A DNA stretch of 25,076 bases from a virus: positions 1-25,076 of the IMG/VR virus record IMGVR_UViG_3300046733_000057; one strand, written 5' to 3'. The position numbers and the translations under genes are program-made. The notes under the pieces are model-generated. The model made no database searches and was not told the origin of the DNA. It worked only from the letters and a program-made list of their open reading frames with translations. This document shows positions 14,923 to 20,545 of this stretch, one piece after another; position 1 is the first letter of the stretch, and each line of letters starts with the position of its first letter.

Positions 14923-16092
14923 TTATTGAATAGTATATCTGCCTCTATTTGGATTCTCTAGCTGCATCATTAAAGCATATCGAGCTGCATCAATACAGTC
15001 AGGATGTGTCCCTGTAGGTTTCTGTATGTTGTTTCCCTCTTTGTCTTTTGCCCATATATAACCTTGTAGTTCTTTTATTAGATTCTTAGACCTGGAGGTA
15101 ACATAGATTTCATTTTGATTCATTAAGTTGATTCCATATATCACACTATCCCTACCTTTTGTTACTCCAGATATTTTATGTCCGTAAGCACGTATCTCAC
15201 TAATACTCTTTGGTTCTGCTGAATCTGCCCATAGGTGAGTAGTTGTATTATTGTCTTTTAAGAATCTACTTATATCTCTATTGTGCATCCCTTTTCTATA
15301 AAGTATCTCATCAAATATATAAGCATCGTTCCATTTGTATAATAAGATAATCGTACTAGGGTCAACACTATAACCAAAGTCAAGCCCTCCACAAAGTAAC
15401 CTAGCTTCATATGGTATGTTATCAATATATTTCCAATCAGGAATACACACTCCCTCTAAACTTCCTATCTCACCAAGTCCATATACCTTCCACCAGTTTG
15501 CCCAGTATGTTGATGTCTTAGCTTTTACTTTAGCTTTCTCTATTTCTTTAACTATTGAAGCAGGTAAGCTATCGTTGTCTTTATAAGTTAATGTTAGAAA
15601 GTCAGTATCTTCTTGACCTATTAGTTCTTTATCTACCCAGAATATGTTACTAGGATTGTAATCTAACCACACGGTTTCTGATGTTCTTACTGCTAGTTGT
15701 TGGTACACCTCAAAGCTAGGAATGTTATTACATTCATTTATAAATAGGTCTGTTCTTCTTGCTCCTCTAAGTTTGTCTGGTTGGTCTGTACTAAAGAACT
15801 CTATATATGACCCTGTACTGAATTGGTACTTTAGAGTTGATTTGTTGAACTTTCTATCATCGTACCTATTGGTTTGTTTAAGTATATTAAGAAAGTCCTT
15901 TAAAGCTCCTCTACGTAAGTGTGGGACTGATTCTGCTACTACGCTTATTTCTTTGTTCTTGTTTTTAATAGCATAGTCAATAAGTATCATTAGAATAGCT
16001 ATGGTCTTACCTGCAGAACTACCTCCCCTTACAATTCTTATTCTTTTGTGTAATTCTCTAAGTTTTACTACTGCTTCTGTTTTAGCAAACAT
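14923..16092 (-). CDS. terL: Terminase large subunit
   Basis: The 389-residue protein is the DNA-packaging motor. The ATPase half has Walker A GGSSAGKT (23-30), Walker B TDLFINE with Glu120, and a coupling-like WLDYNPSN (142-149). The nuclease half has the acidic triad candidates Asp238 in GGLDFGY, Asp290 in LWADSAEP, and Asp365/Asp368 in HPDCIDAARYA. It belongs to the Terminase_3/PBSX-like type. Length is slightly short for the family (about 400-450) but complete. The start shares the A of a TAATG overlap with the small subunit gene, indicating coupling. It cuts concatemeric DNA and pumps it through the portal at the procapsid. Confidence 0.95.
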   Translation of the reverse strand: MFAKTEAVVKLRELHKRIRIVRGGSSAGKTIAILMILIDYAIKNKNKEISVVAESVPHLRRGALKDFLNILKQTNRYDDRKFNKSTLKYQFSTGSYIEFFSTDQPDKLRGARRTDLFINECNNIPSFEVYQQLAVRTSETVWLDYNPSNIFWVDKELIGQEDTDFLTLTYKDNDSLPASIVKEIEKAKVKAKTSTYWANWWKVYGLGEIGSLEGVCIPDWKYIDNIPYEARLLCGGLDFGYSVDPSTIILLYKWNDAYIFDEILYRKGMHNRDISRFLKDNNTTTHLWADSAEPKSISEIRAYGHKISGVTKGRDSVIYGINLMNQNEIYVTSRSKNLIKELQGYIWAKDKEGNNIQKPTGTHPDCIDAARYALMMQLENPNRGRYTIQ

Positions 16093-16340
16093 TAATCAAT
16101 AAATAAAGGTACATCTTCGTTTATAGTTATATCCTTTGTTTCTTTTGGTTTACCTGCAAAGTAATTATAGTAGAGTTGAACAAATTTAAAGTCCTTTTTT
16201 TCTAAGCCATCTTTAAGAGCTTCAAATGCTAAAGGTTCTAATGGAGTAAGTTTCTCTATTAATTGTACCTCCTCTTGCTTAGGTTTTCTACCTGCAAATC
16301 CTTTTGTTGAATGTCCACCGTTGTTTTTTCTACCATCCAT
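16092..16340 (-). CDS. terS: Terminase small subunit (short form)
   Basis: An 82-residue protein with a basic, Gly-rich N-terminus (GGHSTKGFAGRKPKQEE), then LIEKLTPLEPLAFEALKDGL, VQLYYNYFAGKPKET and a short acidic tail. This pattern is known from short terminase small subunits of Bacteroidetes phages, directly upstream of the large subunit. It would recognise packaging sites and regulate the large subunit. The protein is shorter than the common 150-180-residue forms and lacks a visible N-terminal helix-turn-helix, so DNA recognition may differ. First gene after the late motif at 16381-16406, with a leader of about 40 bases. Confidence 0.8.
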   Translation of the reverse strand: MDGRKNNGGHSTKGFAGRKPKQEEVQLIEKLTPLEPLAFEALKDGLEKKDFKFVQLYYNYFAGKPKETKDITINEDVPLFID

Positions 16341-16380
16341 AGAATTAATATAAATTAATTAATTAATCTTTTGTATATCT

Positions 16381-16406
16381 ATATATCGAAAAATAAATTA
16401 AATTTT
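16381..16406 (-). promoter_or_regulatory. Bipartite late promoter-like motif (copy 5, slightly degenerate)
   Basis: Minus strand AAAATT (16406-16401; one change from AAAATA), 12 bases, CGATATAT (16388-16381). Here no ATG follows at 4 bases (AGAT then ATA); the terminase small subunit ATG is 40 bases away. This separates the motif from start-codon context and favours a transcriptional role. The upstream box touches the last base of the DnaA-like gene. Confidence 0.55.
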
Positions 16407-16867
16407 TAAATACTTTCTTCTCTTTGTAAAACTTTATTATACATATCCTCTGTGTAGAGTGCTAAGTCGTCTATGTCTTTATTAGTAAGATACTTTATAC
16501 GATGTTTAATTAAGATTCTTTTGTTTTCATTTCCCACGTCATCAATATCATTTATAATAATGTCTAGCCACCTATCTATGTTCTTATTGTATAATTTATA
16601 AATATCATAGTTCCTAATTAAATGTAGTGCTGTGGCGTGGTGCATATTCTTTCCATTCTCTTTAAAGAAGTTAGCTATTCTACTTAATCCTATTCCTAAA
16701 TATTTTCTAAGCACAAAACAAACTAAAGACCTTGCTTCTACGTGTTCTCTTTGTCTTGTATTTTCAAACACATCTAAACCTGATAATTTATTTACTTGTT
16801 GTGCAATATATAAAGCTCTTTTTTCAGTTACTATACTCGATTGCTTTATAACATTTGATTCTTTCAT
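16406..16867 (-). CDS. DnaA domain IV-like DNA-binding protein
   Basis: The 153-residue protein contains REHVEARSLVCFVLRKYLGI (about 41-60), followed by GLSRIANFFKENGKNMHHAT and ALHLIRNY. This matches the C-terminal DNA-binding domain of DnaA (helix-turn-helix plus the DHsTV.ha signature, here MHHATALHL). The AAA+ domain of DnaA is absent and the remaining C-terminal 65 residues are helical. It may bind DnaA-box-like sites as a phage origin-binding protein or transcription regulator, or mimic DnaA. It starts in an ATGA overlap with the 41-aa gene. Family identity is from motif recognition; role is inferred. Confidence 0.65.
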   Translation of the reverse strand: MKESNVIKQSSIVTEKRALYIAQQVNKLSGLDVFENTRQREHVEARSLVCFVLRKYLGIGLSRIANFFKENGKNMHHATALHLIRNYDIYKLYNKNIDRWLDIIINDIDDVGNENKRILIKHRIKYLTNKDIDDLALYTEDMYNKVLQREESI

Positions 16868-16989
16868 AATAATAATAATTTAATTTTTAGTTCTCTTTGT
16901 ATCTCCTGAAGCATACCCACGGCATCTTCTGTGTCTCCCATATCTATAGCATCTATTATAATGTCTATATCTTCTATTAGTTCTTTCAA
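16864..16989 (-). CDS. Small acidic helical protein (41 aa, TTG start)
   Basis: A frame running from a TTG that overlaps the exonuclease stop (TTGA) to a TGA overlapping the next ATG (ATGA). Residues read LKELIEDIDIIIDAIDMGDT, then EDAVGMLQEIQRELKIKLLL, typical of a two-helix acidic protein. There is no upstream ATG in frame before the exonuclease stop. The double coupling and the gene-sized gap it fills argue that it is translated. Role unknown; it could modulate one of its DNA-acting neighbours. Confidence 0.55.
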   Translation of the reverse strand: MKELIEDIDIIIDAIDMGDTEDAVGMLQEIQRELKIKLLLL

Positions 16990-17753
16990 AGCGTACCTGT
17001 CAATATGTAGTCATCTAATGCAGCTCCATTAATAAAGAATGTTTCAAATATATCTACTGCCTTCTCTACTTTTCTTTTACCTTCTAAATAAAATTCTTCT
17101 GAACAATCCCATACACCTAAATCTAAACTTCCTTTGTCCATTACTAGGAATTTGAATTCTTCATATCCCACCTTAAATAGTTCACAGTATAAATAGCATT
17201 GTACATCATATCCGTATTTCTTTGCAGCATATGGAAAACCTTTAATGTCTGTTGTAGTTTTTAAATCTACTATTCTACCTTTTCCCAGAACGTCTGCCTT
17301 ACCTCTAAATGGATAACCACAAACATTGCCTATTGCAGGAACTTCAAAATCACAGTCAGTTATCATTTTAAGTGCGTGTTCGTTTCTAAAGAAAGCATCT
17401 GCTAATTTCTCAGCTTTATTCTTTTCTTGCATTGTAAATACTCTACCGTGTTCTTCCTTTGCTAATTTATATGCTTTTGTATTCTTACTAGCAACATCTA
17501 CAAATATCTGTGCATTAAAAACGTGAGGTTCTAATATAGCTGTATGAAATAACCACCCATCTCTTAAAGGTTGTGTTTCTGGATTTCCATACTGAGTAAC
17601 GTGCTTATAAGTTTTAGGACTTGATAATAGTAATTTAAGTGAGGAGCTACTTAATGCTAACTTGTTAAGTTCTCCATAGTAGAAAGAATCATCATCCATT
17701 TTAGATAATAGTTCTTTATGGTCATAGTTTTTACCGTCTAGTAGTTGTATCAT
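16986..17753 (-). CDS. PD-(D/E)XK exonuclease, RecE / DUF3799-like
   Basis: The 255-residue protein has a family-typical start with LNKLALSSSSLKLLLSSPKT, DGWLFHTAILEPHVF, and the nuclease core GYPFRGKADVLGKGRIVDLK. In this core the Asp of GKADVL and the D-L-K of IVDLKTTTD are the metal-binding residues. It is followed by YGYDVQCYLYCELF, the Q-x-x-x-Y helix of this superfamily. Length is that of the RecE C-terminal/DUF3799 type. A 5'-3' exonuclease of this kind normally works with an annealase; none is recognisable in the window. It starts overlapping the end of the 87-aa gene and leads into the small acidic and DnaA-like genes. Confidence 0.8.
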   Translation of the reverse strand: MIQLLDGKNYDHKELLSKMDDDSFYYGELNKLALSSSSLKLLLSSPKTYKHVTQYGNPETQPLRDGWLFHTAILEPHVFNAQIFVDVASKNTKAYKLAKEEHGRVFTMQEKNKAEKLADAFFRNEHALKMITDCDFEVPAIGNVCGYPFRGKADVLGKGRIVDLKTTTDIKGFPYAAKKYGYDVQCYLYCELFKVGYEEFKFLVMDKGSLDLGVWDCSEEFYLEGKRKVEKAVDIFETFFINGAALDDYILTGTL

Positions 17754-18013
17754 TTTAATAGTTTTTCTGATTTTCTTGCTCTTTCTATAGCTCTTAGTTT
17801 ATCTGATTCTGCTAATTTAATTTTAAAATCCATTATATGCAATTCGTTTAAAGCATTATTAGTGAACATATACATCTCATTTAAATTCTTTATAAGGTTT
17901 GATAATTCCTTAGTAGATTCTTTGTTCTTTTTTTTCTTGTCGTATGCTTTGATTAATGTTTGCCCTATATAATTGAAGTTTGCTTCGTATATCTGTCTTT
18001 GAAAAAGTGTCAT
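17750..18013 (-). CDS. Hypothetical coiled-coil protein (87 aa)
   Basis: A Lys/Asn-rich helical protein starting MTLFQRQIYEANFNYIGQTL, with a charged KKKKNKESTKELSNLIKNL region and a basic end (RAIERARKSEKLLK). It is preceded by an AAAACAAA leader and an ATGA overlap with the upstream small gene, and its stop overlaps the exonuclease ATG. Its tight coupling to the exonuclease makes it a candidate partner protein, but there is no recognisable annealase or inhibitor motif. Confidence 0.65.
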   Translation of the reverse strand: MTLFQRQIYEANFNYIGQTLIKAYDKKKKNKESTKELSNLIKNLNEMYMFTNNALNELHIMDFKIKLAESDKLRAIERARKSEKLLK

Positions 18014-18150
18014 TTTGTTTTAAGCTGTGCTGCACATACTGCCAATCTTTGATTTTGATTTGGATATTCTTTAATCATTACTTGGTCTGACATACAACGA
18101 TTAATAAATTCGTTATTTGTTTCTGATGATTTCTTTTTAGGTATAGGCAT
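18010..18150 (-). CDS. Small conserved phage protein (46 aa) with RCMSD...EYPNQ.QR.AVC motif
   Basis: The frame begins MPIPKKKSSETNNEFINRCM, continuing SDQVMIKEYPNQNQRLAVCA and ending AQLKTK. I recognise the pattern (F..RCM.d..m..EfPd..QR.AvC) as recurrent in phage proteins, both as stand-alone small proteins and as tails of head-maturation proteins. The conserved Cys pair could bind metal. The function is unknown to me. ATGA overlap with the next gene. Confidence 0.65.
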   Translation of the reverse strand: MPIPKKKSSETNNEFINRCMSDQVMIKEYPNQNQRLAVCAAQLKTK

Positions 18151-18265
18151 AGTAAATTATTATTGTGATTAGTATTCCAATTATACTATAAGCAACTATT
18201 TTTAAGGATGCTCTTTCTTTAGCAGGATTTCTACCCTGATTGCTTCTATACCGTCTTTGTCTCAT
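18137..18265 (-). CDS. Small basic single-pass membrane protein (42 aa)
   Basis: A basic N-terminus (MRQRRYRSNQGRNPAKERAS) is followed by one membrane segment (IVAYSIIGILITIIIYYAY). The positive N-terminal side would stay in the cytoplasm. It overlaps the next gene by 14 bases and has the AAAACAAA leader seen at other starts here. Family not recognised. Confidence 0.6.
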   Translation of the reverse strand: MRQRRYRSNQGRNPAKERASLKIVAYSIIGILITIIIYYAYT

Positions 18266-18271
18266 TTTGTT

Positions 18272-18436
18272 TTAGATATTAGTTTCTTTAATATTATTTT
18301 TATTTATAATATTATTTTCTAAATCGAGTATAGTGTATCCTTGTTCTGCAAGAAGTTTAATAGCTTTTTTTTGTTCTTTTACTCTTTCTCTAATTCTAAA
18401 TGTTTCAAAAATTTCATTACTTATTGGTTCTGACAT
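18272..18436 (-). CDS. Small hypothetical protein (54 aa) downstream of the non-coding RNA
   Basis: The sequence starts MSEPISNEIFETFRIRERVK and continues with EQKKAIKLLAEQGYTILDLE, ending in an Asn-rich tail. It looks like a small soluble helical protein with good codon use. It is the first gene after the structured RNA, about 30 bases past its closing helix. It may share a transcript with it, in which case the RNA could act as a leader. Confidence 0.6.
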   Translation of the reverse strand: MSEPISNEIFETFRIRERVKEQKKAIKLLAEQGYTILDLENNIINKNNIKETNI

Positions 18437-18462
18437 AATTTTATTTTTTAGTTTGTTTATTA

Positions 18463-18757
18463 AATACTAAGATTAGTTAATTGCTATTGCAAATACAACT
18501 GCCATATTTGTTTTCAAGTTCGCCCATAGACAGGTTACGATTTCATTTCGTTATTAATCTTTCAAATAACTCCTATACCTCGCTTGGGTATGTCTATTCT
18601 CATAGAGCTTGTATAACTATCTTTTCCCTAGCACTCCCTAAGGTGCGTACTTACTTAAGTTTCAGTCGCTATTCAGTAATAAGCATCGTTTCCAAGTTAT
18701 GCGCCTTGTCTCCCTATGCGTTTTGCCTAATCTCAGTAAATTAATGTACGTTTGTTA
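18463..18757 (-). ncRNA. Candidate structured non-coding RNA (about 275-295 nt), family unknown
   Basis: This stretch has no credible protein frame and is clearly richer in G+C (about 38% by hand count over 18481-18740) than flanking non-coding DNA. On the minus strand a 12-bp closing helix joins TACTGAGATTAG (18738-18727) to CTAATCTTAGTA (18476-18465), with one G-U pair. Inside are a 7-bp helix 18597-18591 / 18532-18526 that encloses hairpins 18590-18587/18579-18576 and 18570-18565/18555-18550, and hairpins 18510-18505/18495-18490 and 18646-18643/18634-18631. A possible pseudoknot is formed by 18708-18705/18696-18693 with 18702-18699/18686-18683. Unpaired segments are rich in GAAA. A strong promoter lies just upstream. 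I do not match it to tmRNA, 6S, RNase P, group I intron or any phage RNA I know. Confidence 0.65.
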
Positions 18758-18763
18758 ATAATG

Positions 18764-18794
18764 CTAATATAAGTAATAAAATGTTATTAACAAA
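18764..18794 (-). promoter_or_regulatory. Bacteroidetes-type promoter for the structured RNA (TTTG - 19 - TATATTAG)
   Basis: Minus strand TTTG (18794-18791), 19-base spacer, TATATTAG (18771-18764), predicting a start near 18757, about 20 bases before the closing helix. The first nine bases TTTGTTAAT, the spacer length and the -7 box are the same as in the promoter at 14706-14736. Confidence 0.75.
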
Positions 18795-18796
18795 AT

Positions 18797-19231
18797 TTAA
18801 TTATGTATATCTTTATTTATAATACTAGCGTGTTTTTCTTTTAGAAGATATACAGGTTTTAATAATCGTTTCTTAGTCCACATTGTAGTATCAGGACAAT
18901 ACATCTCTACAGGTTCAGGCATCTCTAAATAGTTTAACCAATACAAGTAGTTTCCTTTAGGGTCTGATACAAAATAGAGCTTAACTATTTCAGAATCCAT
19001 ACTTATAAGTTGTTCATACTTAAATACTTCTAACATCTTTTCTTCATAGTATTTATTTCTAAATTTCATTTCTATTACGCATCTATGTCCCTTAGGAGTA
19101 TATCCTTCAGCATCATAATGCTCAAAGCCATTACCTGACCATTTTAAATCCCAGTTATCTAAGTTTAATACCTTGACTACTGTTTGTTCATATAAGTGTA
19201 TCTTATTTAATCCCATTAGCGTAAATATCAT
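18797..19231 (-). CDS. Putative PD-(D/E)XK nuclease (144 aa)
   Basis: The core reads HLYEQTVVKVLN, then GFEHYDAEGYTPKGHRCVIE and MKFRNKYY. An Asp (YDAEG) followed about 13 residues later by E-M-K in a strand fits the D...ExK arrangement of PD-(D/E)XK nucleases, with an earlier Glu (YEQ) as the usual additional acidic residue. The size is like Holliday-junction resolvase or VRR-type phage enzymes. The frame has two starts: ATG at 19231 and a better-spaced ATG at 19213 (MGLNKIHLYEQ) that overlaps the upstream gene by only 11 bases. Last gene before the non-coding RNA promoter. Confidence 0.65.
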   Translation of the reverse strand: MIFTLMGLNKIHLYEQTVVKVLNLDNWDLKWSGNGFEHYDAEGYTPKGHRCVIEMKFRNKYYEEKMLEVFKYEQLISMDSEIVKLYFVSDPKGNYLYWLNYLEMPEPVEMYCPDTTMWTKKRLLKPVYLLKEKHASIINKDIHN

Positions 19232-19421
19232 TAAGTTGTTTAATCCACGCTATATATGTTTTTGGAGTGCAAGTACAAGGTAAATAATACGAGTGCTTAA
19301 AGTACTTAGAATGTAGTTTAGCTATTAACTCTTGTTCTTTTCTATTTATGCTTTTACCATTAGCAGATTTAAACTCTGTCCAGTTTTTATATTCTTCTTT
19401 ACTAAACTTTTGTGATTCCAT
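19203..19421 (-). CDS. Hypothetical protein (72 aa) with PCTCTPKTY motif
   Basis: A basic protein, MESQKFSKEEYKNWTEFKSA, with a Cys-x-Cys motif (YLPCTCTPKTYIAWIKQLND) near the C-terminus. The PCTC.PK....WI..L pattern is one I associate with small proteins of Bacteroidetes phages near replication genes. The Cys pair could bind metal, but there is no other clear ligand. It overlaps both neighbours, consistent with operon coupling. Confidence 0.65.
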   Translation of the reverse strand: MESQKFSKEEYKNWTEFKSANGKSINRKEQELIAKLHSKYFKHSYYLPCTCTPKTYIAWIKQLNDIYANGIK

Positions 19422-19563
19422 TTCTGTCTATTTTAAATTGATTTAAAGCATCTTTTCTTTTGTCACATTCGCACTTAGTTCCTCTCACACTATGGTAAGT
19501 ATCTACTATGTATTTTATGCCTGTGTATGTCGTTATAAGTTCTACTAAGTTTCCTAGTTTCAT
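19402..19563 (-). CDS. Small conserved phage protein (53 aa), LGNLVELITTYTGIK type
   Basis: The N-terminus reads MKLGNLVELITTYTGIKYIV, followed by GTKCECDKRKDALNQF. The combination LG.LVE.IT..TGIK with a later C.CD.RK..LN motif is common in small phage proteins and I recognise it, but no function is known to me. Two closely spaced Cys residues are conserved in the pattern. Starts within an ATGA overlap after the 168-aa gene and overlaps the next start by 20 bases. Confidence 0.65.
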   Translation of the reverse strand: MKLGNLVELITTYTGIKYIVDTYHSVRGTKCECDKRKDALNQFKIDRNGITKV

Positions 19564-20066
19564 AATATATTATTTAATTCTATATGGCTTAATAAGTTTT
19601 TCTTTTCAATTACATATGCTTCTACTCTTGTCATTTTTAGATTTTTTTCTTGGAATATTATTTCGTTTGTTATAAAACCTTCAAATATATATTCAGGATA
19701 ATTACAAGTAAATAATGCAAATATCTTGCAATTACTTTTAGCATATTTAGGAATCATCAAAGGATTATTTTTGTTTCTATTAACTTTTATATCAACAGAA
19801 TATCCATTCCATACAGCATCATAATTATCTGTTTGTAATTGTTTAGATGTGTTATGTATTTTAAAATCTGGATATAAATTGTTTTCTCTAGCAAAAATAA
19901 ACTCACCACCAAAGCCAACTATATTTAATTCTACATCAGATTTAACATTTACTGTTTTATAACCATCCCAACCTGTTTTACTTTTATTGTTTTGCCTTTG
20001 CATAGCACAAAGTTCAACTATCTTTTGTTCACTTTCATCTAAAATATATATTTGATTAATTACCAC
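19560..20066 (-). CDS. Putative PD-(D/E)XK-fold endonuclease (168 aa)
   Basis: The protein contains VGFGGEFIFARENNLYPDF (about 50-68), then DNYDAVWNGYSVDIKVNR (about 80-97) and NPLMIPKYAKSNCKIFALF. Glu in GGEF, Asp in NYDAVW and the D-I-K strand (VDIKVNR) fit the E / D / (D/E)xK residues of the PD-(D/E)XK fold. The third acidic position is Asp rather than Glu. Similar proteins occur in phages as DNA-processing or host-DNA-degrading nucleases. It follows the sigma-like gene with a TAATG overlap. Activity is inferred from the motif only. Confidence 0.6.
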   Translation of the reverse strand: MVINQIYILDESEQKIVELCAMQRQNNKSKTGWDGYKTVNVKSDVELNIVGFGGEFIFARENNLYPDFKIHNTSKQLQTDNYDAVWNGYSVDIKVNRNKNNPLMIPKYAKSNCKIFALFTCNYPEYIFEGFITNEIIFQEKNLKMTRVEAYVIEKKNLLSHIELNNIL

Positions 20067-20545
20067 TATAAATTTTCTTTTAGTTTCTGTTTAACTTTCT
20101 TATAAGTATTGTATAAGCTGTAATAACTTATTTTACTTTTTCTGGATAGCTCACTTATATTAGTACCATCTTCTACTATTTCATATACTTTTTTATCGTA
20201 CCAGTACATATCTTTAAGTATCTCCTGTAGCTTCTGATAGACCTCATCATAGTTATTATGGTCAATCTCTGTAATAGGTTCTATATTTTCTAAGCTAACT
20301 AATTTAACTTTACTTTTCTTTCTAATCAAATCTACATATAAACCTCTTAATAATTTAAATACATAATAATAGTTTATTTCATCACCGTACATAAAGTCAA
20401 TACCTTTCCTGGTATTTTTGATTAAAAGAATATACATAGTTTGTACTATATCTTCAGCTTCTTCTTTGTTTAAACCTCCAAAAGTTATAACAATATCTGT
20501 CCATTGATTATGTTTCTTATACGCTATTTCTACTGGTGTTTTCAA
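20066..20545 (-). CDS. Phage-encoded RNA polymerase sigma factor-like protein
   Basis: The 159-residue protein looks like a small group-4 (ECF-like) sigma factor. A region-2-like stretch has LNKEEAEDIVQTMYILLI (the EDivQ..f/y motif) and YVFKLLRGLYVDLIRKKSK (the ..R...D..Rk.kr motif). A linker follows, then a region-4-like helix-turn-helix with KKVYEIVEDGTNISELSRKS and SYYSLYNTYKKVKQKLKE. It would direct host RNA polymerase to phage promoters. The five AAAATA-12-CGATATAT motifs in front of late units are candidate targets. The N-terminus is divergent, so a non-sigma DNA-binding role is possible. TAATG coupling with the next gene; ATGA with the ATPase. Confidence 0.7.
   Translation of the reverse strand: MKTPVEIAYKKHNQWTDIVITFGGLNKEEAEDIVQTMYILLIKNTRKGIDFMYGDEINYYYVFKLLRGLYVDLIRKKSKVKLVSLENIEPITEIDHNNYDEVYQKLQEILKDMYWYDKKVYEIVEDGTNISELSRKSKISYYSLYNTYKKVKQKLKENL

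Noticed and set aside
18481-18744. 87-aa frame on the plus strand across the structured RNA region
   Set aside because: It is opposite to all other genes, has no leader or promoter, odd composition, and its presence is explained by the stop-poor reverse of a structured RNA.
18463-18757. Retron or group I intron explanation for the structured RNA
   Set aside because: The terminal helix resembles a retron RNA, but no reverse transcriptase is present. The conserved P/Q/R/S core of group I introns is not visible and no gene is interrupted.
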